From NCBI RefSeq assembly GCF_012927085.1, contig NZ_JABBFX010000001.1, forward strand, positions 1,612,001-1,676,000: 64,000 bases of DNA, in the 5' to 3' direction. Below are positions 31,876 to 44,759 of this stretch, in pieces. The stretch is from Ramlibacter agri (lineage in GTDB: Bacteria > Pseudomonadota > Gammaproteobacteria > Burkholderiales > Burkholderiaceae_C). The notes beneath the pieces were generated by a model. The model did no database searches and was not told the DNA's origin. It saw nothing but the letters and a program-made list of their open reading frames with translations. The stretch's first letter is position 1, and each line of letters begins with the position of its first letter. The translations under genes and the position numbers were made by a program.

Positions 31876-34178
31876 GCCCTGAGCGCCTTCAGCACCGTTT
31901 CCGCCGTCGCCGGCGCATCCATGCGCACGCTGCCGAGGTTGGCCGCGGCTGCGGCGTCGCGCAGCGCTTCCCAGACGCTGATCGCCAACATGAAGGGTGG
32001 CTCGCCGACGGCCTTGCTACCGCCGACGTTGTCCTCGCGGTTGGCCTCGTGCCAGAGCTCCACCTTGAAGTGCTCCGGCACGTCGCCCGTCGCCGGGATC
32101 TTGTACGTGCTGGGCGCGTGCGTGGCCAGGTAGCCCTTGTCGTTCCACACCAGCTGCTCGGTGGTGAGCCAGCCCATGCCCTGGATGAAGCCGCCCTCGA
32201 TCTGGCCGACGTCGATGGCCGGGTTCAGCGACTTGCCGACGTCGTGCAGGATGTCGACCTTCAGCACCCGGTTCTCGCCGGTCAGCGTGTCGATCGCCAC
32301 CTCGGTGCAGGCCGCGCCATAGGCGAAGTAGTAGAAGGGCCGGCCGGTCAGCGTGTGCTTGTCGTAGTGGATCTTGGGCGTCTTGTAGAAGCCGTCGCTC
32401 CACAGCTGCACGCGCGAGTGGTAGGCGTCGTCCAGCAACTGTTCCCAGGTCATCACCGCTTCGGGTCCGCTCACCTGGCCGTGGGCGAAGATCACCTGCT
32501 CGGGGCGGCAGTTCTGCTTCTCCGCGACATAGGCGGCGAGGCGCTCGCGCACCTGGCGCGCCGCGAACTGCGCCGCGCGGCCATTGAGGTCGGTGCCGCT
32601 GGAGGCGGCGGTGGCGCTGGCGTTCGGGATCTTGCTGGTGTCGGTGGCCGTGATGCGCACCCGCTCGAAGGGGATGCCCAGTTCGTCGGCGACGATCTGG
32701 CAGACCTTGGTATGCAGGCCCTGGCCCATCTCGGTGCCGCCGTGGTTCACCTGCACGCTGCCGTCCGTGTAGCAGTGCACCAGCGCGCCGGCCTGGTTGA
32801 AGAAGGTGGCGGTGAAGGAGATGCCGAACTTCACCGGCGTGATCGCCAGCCCGCGCTTGATCACCTGGCTGCCCGCGTTCCAGCGCGCGATCTCCGCGCG
32901 CCGCTTGCGGTAGGAAGCGTTCTCCTCCAGGCGCGCCAGCAGCGGCGCCAGGATGTTGTCCTCCACCTGCATGTCGTAGTGGGTGACGTTGCGGTCTTCG
33001 ATGCCATAGAGGTTGGCGCGGCGCACGTCCAGCGGGTCCTTGCCCAGCGCGCGGGCGATGTCGCCCAGGATCGCCTCGGTGACGATCATCCCCTGCGGGC
33101 CGCCGAAGCCGCGGAAAGCCGTGTGGCTCTGCACGTTGGTCTTGCAGCGGTAGGAGACGATCTCGACGTCGCCGAGGAAATAGGCGTTGTCGGCGTGGAA
33201 GACCGCGCGGTCGGCCACCGGGCCGCTCAGGTCGGCGCTCCAGCCGCAGTTGGCCAGCAGCGCGAGCTTCAGCCCGGTGATGCGGCCGTCGTCATCGAAG
33301 CCCACTTCCCAGTCGTAGGCGAAGGGGTGGCGCTTGCCGGTGACCATGAAGTCGTCGTCGCGATCCAGCCGCAGCTTGACCGGCTTCTTCGTCTTGCGCG
33401 CGGCCAGCGCGGCCCACACGGCCACGTGGCCGGCCTGCGTCTCCTTGCCGCCGAAGCCGCCGCCCATGCGCCGGCATTCGACCTTGACCGCATGGCTCTC
33501 GAGGCCCAGCGCATGCGCCACCCAGTGCTGCACCTCGCCCGGGTGCTGCGTGCTGGAGTAGATCCACCACTGGTCCTGTTCCAGCGGCAACGCGTAGCCG
33601 ACCTGGCCTTCCAGGTAGAAGTGCTCCTGGCCGCCCACGTCCAGCGAGCCGGAGAGCTTGTGCGGCGCGTTGGCGATGCCTTGCTCGGGTTCGCCGCGGC
33701 GCACCGTCACCGGCGGCAGCACGAAGCTCTCGGCCTTCAAGGCTTCGCGCACGTCGACGATCGCTGGCAGCGCCTCGATGTCCAGCTTGACCTTGCGGGC
33801 GGCGCGGCGCGCCTGCATCACCGTCTCGGCGACGACGATTCCGACCACCTGGCCGAGGAATTCGACCGTGTCCAGCGCCAGCACCGGCTCGTCGTGGGTG
33901 AAGGTGGCGAGGACGGTGTCACCGGGGATGTCGCGCGCGAGGATCACGTCCTTCACGCCTGCCATCGCCAGAGCGGCGCTGGCGTCGACGCCGCGCAGGC
34001 GCCCGCGGGCGACGTTGGAAAGGATGGGCGCTGCGTGCAGCGTGCCCTTCACTTCGGGGATGTCGTCGATGTAGGTGGCCGCGCCCGCCACCTGCGCGCG
34101 CGCGCTTTCGTGGAAGTGCGAATGGCCGGCGGCGGGCCGCGCCGCGCTCCGGGCCAGGAATTTCTCGGGGGCGTTCAT
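31872..34178 (-). CDS. xdhB: xanthine dehydrogenase, molybdopterin-binding subunit
   Basis: A 768-residue molybdoenzyme subunit. Characteristic segments are HFYLEGQVGYALP, GGGFGGKETQ, AFRGFGGPQGM and GGTEMGQGLHTKVCQI. The catalytic Glu is expected in GSKAVGEPPFMLA near the C-terminus. With XdhA it oxidises hypoxanthine to xanthine and xanthine to urate, using NAD. Its ATG overlaps the xdhA stop (ATGA). Length and motif order fit bacterial two-subunit XdhAB. Confidence 0.95.
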   Translation of the reverse strand: MNAPEKFLARSAARPAAGHSHFHESARAQVAGAATYIDDIPEVKGTLHAAPILSNVARGRLRGVDASAALAMAGVKDVILARDIPGDTVLATFTHDEPVLALDTVEFLGQVVGIVVAETVMQARRAARKVKLDIEALPAIVDVREALKAESFVLPPVTVRRGEPEQGIANAPHKLSGSLDVGGQEHFYLEGQVGYALPLEQDQWWIYSSTQHPGEVQHWVAHALGLESHAVKVECRRMGGGFGGKETQAGHVAVWAALAARKTKKPVKLRLDRDDDFMVTGKRHPFAYDWEVGFDDDGRITGLKLALLANCGWSADLSGPVADRAVFHADNAYFLGDVEIVSYRCKTNVQSHTAFRGFGGPQGMIVTEAILGDIARALGKDPLDVRRANLYGIEDRNVTHYDMQVEDNILAPLLARLEENASYRKRRAEIARWNAGSQVIKRGLAITPVKFGISFTATFFNQAGALVHCYTDGSVQVNHGGTEMGQGLHTKVCQIVADELGIPFERVRITATDTSKIPNASATAASSGTDLNGRAAQFAARQVRERLAAYVAEKQNCRPEQVIFAHGQVSGPEAVMTWEQLLDDAYHSRVQLWSDGFYKTPKIHYDKHTLTGRPFYYFAYGAACTEVAIDTLTGENRVLKVDILHDVGKSLNPAIDVGQIEGGFIQGMGWLTTEQLVWNDKGYLATHAPSTYKIPATGDVPEHFKVELWHEANREDNVGGSKAVGEPPFMLAISVWEALRDAAAAANLGSVRMDAPATAETVLKALRA

Positions 34179-35644
34179 GATGCGGTGGCCTCCGCCAGGC
34201 GGAAGCTCTCCAGGTTGATCTGCGCAAGCCCCCGGCTCTCCAGCCAGAAGCGCTGCATCAGGTTGCCGAGCACTTCCGAACGATACGCCGAAGAAGCGCG
34301 CATGTCGCTGATCGGCTGGAACTCGGCGCGCAGGGCAGCGGTGGCCTTCCGGGCCGTCTCGGCCGTCCACGGCTGGCCCAGCAGCGCGGCTTCCGCCTGC
34401 ACGGCGCGCGCCGGCGTGGCGGCGACACCGCCGGCGCCGATGCGCACGCGGGCGACCACGCCGTCCTCGACGGCGGCGTTGATGACCAGGCAGACGGCGG
34501 AGATGTCGTCGTCGTAGCGCTTGGAGATCTTGTACGCGCGCAGCAGCTCACCTTCGGCAGGACGCGGCACCTTGATCCAGCCCACCACTTCGTCCGGCGC
34601 CAGCACGTTCTTGCGATAGCCCGTGTAGAAGGTTTCCAGCGGGATGTCGCGGTGGCCGCGCTGGGACAGCAGCACGACGTGCGCGCCGAGGGCGATCAAG
34701 AGCGGCATCGAGTCGCCGATCGGCGAGCCGTTGGCGACGTTGCCGCCCAGAGTGCCGGAGTTGCGCACCGGCAGGCCGGCGAAACGGTTGGCGAAGGTCT
34801 TCAGCTGCGGCCGCTCGGCCACCAGCGCCGCATACGCGTCGGTCAAGGTGACGGAAGCCCCGATGGCGATGTGGTTGGGGTAGTCCTCCACCGCGCGCAG
34901 CTCGCGCACGCGAGTGACGTCCAGCACGCGCTCGAACTGCATGTGCATCTTGGTCACCCACAGGCCGACGTCGGTGCAGCCGGCCACGATCTGTGCCTGG
35001 GGATGCTGCGCCCGCAGGAACAGCAGTTCGGACAGGGTTTCCGGCAGCAGGTAGTTGCCGGTGGCGGGAACCTGGGCGCGCCTGGCGGCCAGCTCCTCCA
35101 GCTGTTCGAGGACGGCCGGCTCGTCCACCGCCACCTCGGGCAGCGCCTGCATTTGCTGCGCCGCGTCAAGAATGGGCCGGTAGCCGGTGCAGCGGCACAG
35201 GTTGCCGGAGAGCTCCTCCTGGGCCAGCTCGCGCGAGATGGCTTCGCCCTGGCATGTGTGGTTCTGGTACATGCCGAACAGGCTCATCACGAAGCCCGGG
35301 GTGCAGAAGCCGCACTGCGAACCGTGGCACTGCACCATGGCCTCCTGGGCCGGGTGCAGGCTGCCGTCGGCGCCCACGATATCCTCCACGGTCCAGAGCG
35401 CCAGGCCGTCGACGGAATGGGCCAGCCGGATGCAGGAGTTGATGGCCTTGTACTGGAGCTGGCCGCCCACGTTTTCGCCGAGGACGACGGTGCAGGCGCC
35501 GCAGTCGCCTTCGCCGCAGCCTTCCTTGGTGCCGGTGCAGGCCAGGTCCTCCCGCAGCACCTCCAGCAGCGTGCGGTCGGGTGGTACATTGGTCAAGCTG
35601 ACGAGCTCGCCGCGCCGGACGAATCGGATCGTTCTGGATTCCAT
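34175..35644 (-). CDS. xdhA: xanthine dehydrogenase, iron-sulfur and FAD subunit
   Basis: A 489-residue subunit. The first domain is a plant-type [2Fe-2S] ferredoxin (cysteines in CTGTKEGCGEGDCGACTVVL). The second cluster domain has QCGFCTPGF and GNLCRCTGYRPI. The FAD-binding domain includes LGGNVANGSPIGDSMPLLIA. It moves electrons from the molybdenum subunit to NAD. It is the first gene of xdhAB and divergent from the LysR gene at 35744, which is the likely regulator. Confidence 0.95.
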   Translation of the reverse strand: MESRTIRFVRRGELVSLTNVPPDRTLLEVLREDLACTGTKEGCGEGDCGACTVVLGENVGGQLQYKAINSCIRLAHSVDGLALWTVEDIVGADGSLHPAQEAMVQCHGSQCGFCTPGFVMSLFGMYQNHTCQGEAISRELAQEELSGNLCRCTGYRPILDAAQQMQALPEVAVDEPAVLEQLEELAARRAQVPATGNYLLPETLSELLFLRAQHPQAQIVAGCTDVGLWVTKMHMQFERVLDVTRVRELRAVEDYPNHIAIGASVTLTDAYAALVAERPQLKTFANRFAGLPVRNSGTLGGNVANGSPIGDSMPLLIALGAHVVLLSQRGHRDIPLETFYTGYRKNVLAPDEVVGWIKVPRPAEGELLRAYKISKRYDDDISAVCLVINAAVEDGVVARVRIGAGGVAATPARAVQAEAALLGQPWTAETARKATAALRAEFQPISDMRASSAYRSEVLGNLMQRFWLESRGLAQINLESFRLAEATAS

Positions 35645-35705
35645 GGGACTCAATGAGGGTCTATAGCAGTGTGGTGAGAGGGTAGGTGGAGTCCCTGGTG
35701 CTTCG

Positions 35706-35723
35706 CATATGGACGGCCGTATG
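35706..35723. promoter_or_regulatory. CATA-N10-TATG site between divergent xdhA and LysR
   Basis: An interrupted palindrome in the 99-base gap between the two start codons. Its size resembles LysR recognition sites (T-N11-A class). It is a candidate operator for purine-responsive control. Confidence 0.35.
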
Positions 35724-35743
35724 ACACGAATGCAGGCAAAGGT

Positions 35744-36676
35744 ATGAGAGACCAGGCGCTTTTCGACAAGATCGACCTCCACTTGATCAGGGTCCTGCAT
35801 ACCGTGCTCACCGAACGCAGCGTTTCGAAAGCCGCTCTCAAGCTGGGGATGTACCAGCCTGCGGTGTCGGCGTCGCTGAAGCGGCTGCGGGAACTGGCCG
35901 GCGACCCCTTGCTGGTGCGTTCGGGCGCCGGGATGGTGCCCACGGATGCAGGATTGCGCATGATCGAGCCGAGCGCAAGCATCCTCCGTGCCGCCGAGAT
36001 GCTGTTCTCCGACGCGCGCGGCTTCGAACCGCAGCACGCCACGCACACCTTCCGGGTTGCCGCCGCGGACTACCTGGACCCGCACTTCCTGCCGCTGCTG
36101 GTGTCGCAGATCAAGGCGCAGGCGCCGTTGTGCAGCATCGAGATCCAGCCCCTCTCGGCCACCTCCGACTACCACGCGCAGCTGGCGCAGGGCGACGTCG
36201 ACGTGGTGGTCGGCAACTGGCTCAAGCCGCCCGAGGACCTGCACCTGGGCAAGCTGTTTTCCGATGAGATCGTCTGCCTGGTCTCCCGCGACCACCCCGC
36301 CGCCAAGCGGGGTTGGACGCAGGAAGACTGGCTCGAGGCCGAGCACATCGCGCCCACCCCCAACTACCCGGGGGCCCGCGGCGTCATCGACGACTACCTG
36401 GAAGGCCAGGGCCTGCGCCGTAACATCACGGCCCGCTGCCCGCATTTCGGCCTGATCCCGCGCATGGTGGCATCGAGCTTGCTCGTGCTGACCACCGGCC
36501 GGCAGTTCTGCGAACGGTTCACGGAGCGCCTGCCGGTGCAGGTGCTGCCATGCCCGGTCGACTTCCCCCAGCTCGTCTACTACCAGCTCTGGCACGAGCG
36601 GACGCACGCGTCCGCGGCCGGGCGCTGGCTGCGCGAGCGGGTGAAGAGTGTGGCGGCGTCGTTAAAACAGCAGTGA
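35744..36676 (+). CDS. LysR-family regulator divergent from xdhAB
   Basis: A 310-residue regulator: DLHLIRVLHTVLTERSVSKA then LGMYQPAVSASLKRLRE (HTH), followed by the effector domain. Its place between xdhAB and the purine/nucleoside ABC operon suggests that it senses a purine or purine product. The start at 35744 gives a normal N-terminal length. No strong ribosome binding site is visible. Confidence 0.9.
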   Translation: MRDQALFDKIDLHLIRVLHTVLTERSVSKAALKLGMYQPAVSASLKRLRELAGDPLLVRSGAGMVPTDAGLRMIEPSASILRAAEMLFSDARGFEPQHATHTFRVAAADYLDPHFLPLLVSQIKAQAPLCSIEIQPLSATSDYHAQLAQGDVDVVVGNWLKPPEDLHLGKLFSDEIVCLVSRDHPAAKRGWTQEDWLEAEHIAPTPNYPGARGVIDDYLEGQGLRRNITARCPHFGLIPRMVASSLLVLTTGRQFCERFTERLPVQVLPCPVDFPQLVYYQLWHERTHASAAGRWLRERVKSVAASLKQQ

Positions 36677-36708
36677 AGACCAACCCGATGCGTGTGGGAG
36701 CGCAGGCG

Positions 36709-36736
36709 TGGATTGCGGGTCGAGCCCGCAATGACA
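36709..36736. repeat. REP-like palindrome before the ABC operon
   Basis: ATTGCGGG (36712-36719) and CCCGCAAT (36725-36732) flank TCGAG, followed by GAC. It shares the GGG-TCGAG-CCC core with the element inside iorB. It lies in the 79-base gap between the LysR stop and the ABC ATPase start. Confidence 0.65.
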
Positions 36737-36755
36737 AACCCAGGAGACAAGTCCC

Positions 36756-38316
<1,561 letters not shown>

Positions 38317-38324
<8 letters not shown>

Positions 38325-39396
38325 GCTCGAACCCCGTCCCGAGGCTTCCCGGTTCTGGAGCCTGGCCTCGCCCGTGCTGGCGCTGGCCATCACCGTGGTC
38401 CTCGGCGTGATCCTGTTCGTGGCCCTGGGCAAGGACCCGGTGCGCGGCCTGCAGGTGTTCTTCTGGGAGCCGATCAGCTCCGGCTACCGCCTCGGCGAAC
38501 TGATGGTGAAGGCCACGCCGCTGCTGCTGATCGCGCTGGGGCTGGCGGTGTGCTTCCGCTCCAACGTCTGGAACATCGGCGCCGAAGGCCAGTTCGTGCT
38601 GGGCGCCATCGCGGCTGGCGGCGTCGCGCTGCTGGCGGGCAAGGACACCACGCACTGGATCGTGGTGCCGATCCTGCTGGCCGGCGTGCTGGGTGGCATG
38701 GCCTGGGCCGGGATCACGGCCTTGCTGCGCGACAAGTTCAACGCCAACGAGATCCTGGTCAGCCTGATGCTGGTCTACGTGGCGAGCCTGTTCCTGAACT
38801 ACATGGTGTTCGGCCCCTGGAAGGACCCGGCGGGCTACAACTTCCCGCAGACCAAGACCTTCGAGGCCGTCACGCAGATCCCGCGCCTGTTCAAGGGCTC
38901 GCGCGTGAACATCGGGCTGATCCTGGCGCTGCTGGGCGTGGCCGGCCTGTGGGTCTTCCTGTTCCGCACCCGCGCGGGCTTCGCGCAGCAGGTGGGCGGG
39001 CTGGCGCCGGCGGCGGCGCGCTACGCCGGTTTCTCCTCGCGCAAGGCGCTGTGGACGGCGCTGCTCATTTCCGGCGGCGCGGCGGGCCTGGCCGGTGGCC
39101 TGGAAGTGGCCGGCCCGGTCGGCCAGCTCACGCCCTACATCCCGGTCGGCTACGGCTTCGCGGCCATCATCGTGGCCTTCGTCGGGCGGCTGCATCCGGT
39201 GGGCATGGTGTTCTCCGCCATCCTCATGAGCATGTTCTACATCGGCGGCGAGCTGGCGCAGTCGCGCCTGGGGCTGCCCAAGTCGCTGACCGGCGTGTTC
39301 CAGGGCCTGCTGCTGTTCACGCTGCTGGCCTGCGACACGCTCATGGCCTACCGCATCCGCTTCCTGCCCGCCGCCCACGCCGTGAAAGGCGCCTGA
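38317..39396 (+). CDS. BMP-family ABC importer permease 1
   Basis: A 359-residue permease with about ten hydrophobic segments. Conserved parts include LIALGLAVCFRSNVWNIGAE, GQFVLGAIAAGG and FNANEILVSLMLVYVASLFL, as in nucleoside transporter NupP/YufP. It pairs with the permease at 39400 to form the membrane channel. The start lies inside the end of the ATPase gene, suggesting coupled translation. Confidence 0.92.
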
Positions 39397-39399
39397 ACC

Positions 39400-40326
39400 A
39401 TGGACACGAATTCGCTCGCACTCCTGTTCGCCTCCATGCTCAATTCGGGCACGGTGCTGGCCATCGCCGCCCTGGGCCTGTTGATCAACGAGAAGGCCGG
39501 CATCGTCAACCTCGGAGCCGAGGGCATCATGCTGTGCGCCGCCATCGCCGGTTTTGCGACCGTGGTGCATACCGGCAACGACTGGGTGGGTTTCGCCGCC
39601 GGCATGGCCGCGGGCGGCGCGCTGGCCGCCATCCTGGGCCTGCTGGTGATCTGGCTGAACACCAACCAGTACGCCACCGGGCTGGCGCTATCGCTGTTCG
39701 GCGCCGGCTTTTCCGCCTTCGCGGGCCAGCGCTTCGTGCAGGACAAGCTGCCGGAGCGGCCGCATTTCAACATCCCGCTGCTGGGCGACATCCCGGTGCT
39801 GGGCCCGGCGCTGTTCCGCCAGCATCCCATGGTGTACCTGGCCATCGCGCTGGTGGCCTGGCTGATGTGGTTCCTCTACCGCTCGCGCACCGGCCTCGTG
39901 CTGCGCTCGGTGGGCGAGTCGCCCGAGTCGGCCCATGCCCTGGGCTACCCGGTGCGCGGCATCCGCCTGGCCGCCGTGGTGGCCGGCGGGGCCCTGTGCG
40001 GGCTGGCCGGCGCCTACATGTCCATCATCTACACCCCGCTGTGGGTGGAGGGCATGGTGGCCGGCAAGGGCTGGATCGCGCTGGCCCTGACCACCTTCGC
40101 GACCTGGCGCCCGGCACGGGTGTTGCTTGGAGCCTACTTGTTCGGCGGCGTGACGATGCTGCAGTTCCACCTGCAGGCGATCGGGGTGGAGGTGCCCAGC
40201 GAATTCCTCAACATGCTGCCCTACCTGGCCACCATCGTGGTGCTGGCGCTGATCTCCCGCAACCCCGCGTGGATCCGCATCAACATGCCGGCATCGCTTG
40301 GTAAGCCCTTCTATCCCGGCACATAA
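39400..40326 (+). CDS. BMP-family ABC importer permease 2
   Basis: A 308-residue permease with the segments LINEKAGIVNLGAEGIMLCA, NTNQYATGLALSLFGAG and GRSVGESPESAHALGYPVRG-like sequence near the coupling helix, typical of NupQ/YufQ proteins. It begins three bases after the first permease stop. With the ATPase and a BMP binding protein it forms a four-part importer for nucleosides or nucleobases. Confidence 0.92.
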   Translation: MDTNSLALLFASMLNSGTVLAIAALGLLINEKAGIVNLGAEGIMLCAAIAGFATVVHTGNDWVGFAAGMAAGGALAAILGLLVIWLNTNQYATGLALSLFGAGFSAFAGQRFVQDKLPERPHFNIPLLGDIPVLGPALFRQHPMVYLAIALVAWLMWFLYRSRTGLVLRSVGESPESAHALGYPVRGIRLAAVVAGGALCGLAGAYMSIIYTPLWVEGMVAGKGWIALALTTFATWRPARVLLGAYLFGGVTMLQFHLQAIGVEVPSEFLNMLPYLATIVVLALISRNPAWIRINMPASLGKPFYPGT

Positions 40327-40364
40327 TCCAACTTTTACGACACTCCTCACAGAAGGAACTGGCA

Positions 40365-41534
40365 ATGACCGACCTGAAGAAACGGAACCTGATGCGCGCA
40401 GCCGCCCTGGCGGCGGCTGTTGCGGGCCTGGCGGCCTGCAGCAAGCAGGAAGCTCCCGCGCCCGCTCCGGCGGCAGCGCCGGCTCCCGCACCGGCGGCCG
40501 CGGCGCCCGCGCCCGCTCCGCAGAAGCTCAAGGTGGCTTTCGCCTACGTGGGCCCGGTGGGCGACGGCGGCTGGACCTTCGCGCACGACAACGCCCGCAA
40601 GGCGGTGCAGCAGGAGTTCGGCGACAAGATCGAGACCAGCTTCGTCGAGAACGTGCCGGAAGGCGCCGACGCCGAGCGCGTGATGCGCGACATGGTGAGC
40701 CAGGGCAACAAGCTGATCTTCGGCACCACCTTCGGCTACATGGAGCCCATGCTGAAGGTCGCGGCCGACAACGCCGACGTCAAGTTCGAGCATGCCACCG
40801 GCTACAAGACGGCGCCCAACATGCGCACGTACGACAGCCGCACCTACGAAGGCGCGTACATGGCCGGCGTGGTCGCGGGCGCGATGACCAAGACCAACAC
40901 GCTGGGCGTGGTGGGCTCGGTGCCGATCCCCGAGGTGCTGCGCAACATCAACAGCTTCACCATGGGCGCGCAGTCGGTCAACCCGAAGGTCAAGACCAAG
41001 GTGGTCTGGGTCGGCGACTGGCACAACCCCCCGAAGGAAACCGACGCGGCCACCTCGCTGATCAACGGCGGCGCCGACGTGCTGATGCAGAACACCGACT
41101 CGTCGGCCGTGCTGCAGACCGCCGAGAAGATGGGCAAGCGCGCCTTCGGCTGGGACAGCGACATGAGCGCCTACGGCCCGAAGGCCCACCTGGGCTCCGC
41201 CGTCATCAACTGGGCTCCGTACTACAAGAAGGCCGTCGGCGACGTCCTGAACAACACCTGGACGACCGGCCAGAGCTGGTGGGGCGTGAAGGAAGGCGCG
41301 ATCGACTTCGTCTCCGTGGCCGCCGACGTGCCGGAAGCCACCAAGAAGAAGCTCGACGAGGTCAAGGCCGGCCTGAAGGACGGCAGCTTCGTGATCTGGA
41401 AGGGCCCGATCGTCGACAACACGGGCAAGGAAATGGTGGCCAAGGACCAGGCCGCCGACGACAAGTTCCTGGGTGGCATCAACTTCTACGTCAAGGGCGT
41501 GGAAGGCAAGGTGCCGGGCGGCGACAAGAAGTAA
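40365..41534 (+). CDS. BMP-family solute-binding lipoprotein (first copy)
   Basis: A 389-residue exported lipoprotein. The lipobox is L-A-A-C with Cys25 as the acylation site, followed by an Ala/Pro-rich tether to about residue 52. The BMP/PnrA domain begins KLKVAFAYVGPVGDGGWTFA and includes FGTTFGYMEPMLKVA. PnrA-like proteins bind purine nucleosides or nucleobases. It is the last gene before a strong terminator, so it is the main binding protein of this importer. A second copy is encoded at 43676. Confidence 0.93.
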   Translation: MTDLKKRNLMRAAALAAAVAGLAACSKQEAPAPAPAAAPAPAPAAAAPAPAPQKLKVAFAYVGPVGDGGWTFAHDNARKAVQQEFGDKIETSFVENVPEGADAERVMRDMVSQGNKLIFGTTFGYMEPMLKVAADNADVKFEHATGYKTAPNMRTYDSRTYEGAYMAGVVAGAMTKTNTLGVVGSVPIPEVLRNINSFTMGAQSVNPKVKTKVVWVGDWHNPPKETDAATSLINGGADVLMQNTDSSAVLQTAEKMGKRAFGWDSDMSAYGPKAHLGSAVINWAPYYKKAVGDVLNNTWTTGQSWWGVKEGAIDFVSVAADVPEATKKKLDEVKAGLKDGSFVIWKGPIVDNTGKEMVAKDQAADDKFLGGINFYVKGVEGKVPGGDKK

Positions 41535-41557
41535 GCCCCGCGGGGTGAGCTAAAGAC

Positions 41558-41587
41558 GGGGCCGCCTGCGCGCGGCCCCTTTTCGTT
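41558..41587 (+). terminator. intrinsic terminator after first BMP gene
   Basis: GGGGCCGC (41558-41565) pairs with GCGGCCCC (41572-41579) and is followed by TTTTCGTTT. It separates the importer operon from the Rieske gene, which starts at 41597. Confidence 0.75.
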
Positions 41588-41596
41588 TCAGAAGAC

Positions 41597-43590
<1,994 letters not shown>

Positions 43591-43616
43591 TCCCCGGCAA
43601 CTACAATTGCGCCCTC

Positions 43617-43646
43617 AAGGCTGCTGTCCCGGCGGCCTTTTGTCTT
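43617..43646 (+). terminator. hairpin after the deaminase gene
   Basis: AAGGCTGC (43617-43624) pairs with GCGGCCTT (43632-43639) with one G-U pair, followed by TTGTCTTT. It is a probable intrinsic terminator or attenuator before the second BMP gene. Confidence 0.55.
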
Positions 43647-43675
43647 TGATGACCGGGACCATGTCGAGGAACACC

Positions 43676-44755
43676 ATGTACAAAAACCTCGCCGCCGCAG
43701 GCATTGCGGCCGGCTTGCTTTTTTCCACTTTCCCGTCCACCGCGCAGAAGAACGAGCCGCTCAAGGTCGGCTTCGTCTATGTCGCGCCCGTCACCGATGC
43801 GGGCTGGGTGCACCAGCACGAAGAGGCGCGCCTTGCCGTGCAAGCCGCGTTCGATGGGCGCGTGAAGACGGATTACGTCGAGAACGTGCCCGAAGGCCCC
43901 GACGCGGAGCGCGTGATCCGCGATCTCGCGTCCACCGGCCACAAGCTGATCTTCGCTTCGAGCTTCGGCTACATGGAGCCGATGCTGAAGGTGGCGCGCG
44001 AATTCCCGGACGTGAAGTTCGAGTCCATCACCGGCTACAAGACGGCAGCCAACGTGGCGGCGGCCAACGCGCGTTATTACGAAGGCCGCTACCTGTCGGG
44101 CATCGCCGCGGGGCGCATGACCAAGAGCAACGTCGCCGGTTACGTCGCGGGCTTCCCGATTCCCGAGGTGCTGCAAGGCATCAACGCCTTCACCCTGGGC
44201 ATGCGTTCGGTCAACCCGAAGGCGCAGGTGAAGGTGGTGTGGATCAACGCCTGGTTCGATCCGGCCAAGGAGCGCGAGGCCGCGCTGACGCTGATGAACC
44301 AGGGCGCCGACGTGCTGTCCTTCCACACCGCGTCCACAGCGGTGATGCAGGCGGCGCAGGAGCGCGGCAAGCTGGCCATCGCCTACCACTCGGACATGCG
44401 CAAGACCGCGCCCGATGCGCAGCTGATGGCGGTGACGCACCAGTGGGCCGACTACTACAAGAAGCGCACGCAGGCGGTGCTGGACGGGACCTGGAAGCCG
44501 GTGAACGTCTGGGGCGGCGTCAAGGAAGGGATGATCCGCGTCGGCTGGTTCGGGCCCAAGGTCCCCAAGGCGGTGCAGGCCGAGGTGCTGAAGCGGCAGG
44601 ACGACATCGGCGCTGGCAGGCTGCGCCCCTTCGTGGGGCCCATCGTCGACAACGAGGGGCATGAGGTGCTGGCGAAGGGCCAGGCCATGACGGACGACCA
44701 GATACTGAATATGAAGTTTCTCGTATCCGGCGTGCAGGGGAAGATCGCACAATAG
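43676..44755 (+). CDS. BMP-family solute-binding protein (second copy)
   Basis: A 359-residue PnrA-like binding protein. It has an ordinary signal peptide (MYKNLAAAGIAAGLLFSTFP) with no lipobox, unlike the first copy. The domain begins PLKVGFVYVAPVTDAGWVHQ and contains FASSFGYMEPMLKVA. GAGGA fits the ATG at 43676; upstream in-frame ATGs at 43649 and 43661 are less likely. It may bring a different purine to the same permease. Four bases separate it from guaD. Confidence 0.92.
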   Translation: MYKNLAAAGIAAGLLFSTFPSTAQKNEPLKVGFVYVAPVTDAGWVHQHEEARLAVQAAFDGRVKTDYVENVPEGPDAERVIRDLASTGHKLIFASSFGYMEPMLKVAREFPDVKFESITGYKTAANVAAANARYYEGRYLSGIAAGRMTKSNVAGYVAGFPIPEVLQGINAFTLGMRSVNPKAQVKVVWINAWFDPAKEREAALTLMNQGADVLSFHTASTAVMQAAQERGKLAIAYHSDMRKTAPDAQLMAVTHQWADYYKKRTQAVLDGTWKPVNVWGGVKEGMIRVGWFGPKVPKAVQAEVLKRQDDIGAGRLRPFVGPIVDNEGHEVLAKGQAMTDDQILNMKFLVSGVQGKIAQ

Positions 44756-44759
44756 TGCG

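Noticed and set aside
31860..34517. Plus-strand frame of 885 codons opposite xdhB
   Set aside because: Complement of a clear molybdoenzyme gene; His/Arg/Val-rich product without motifs.
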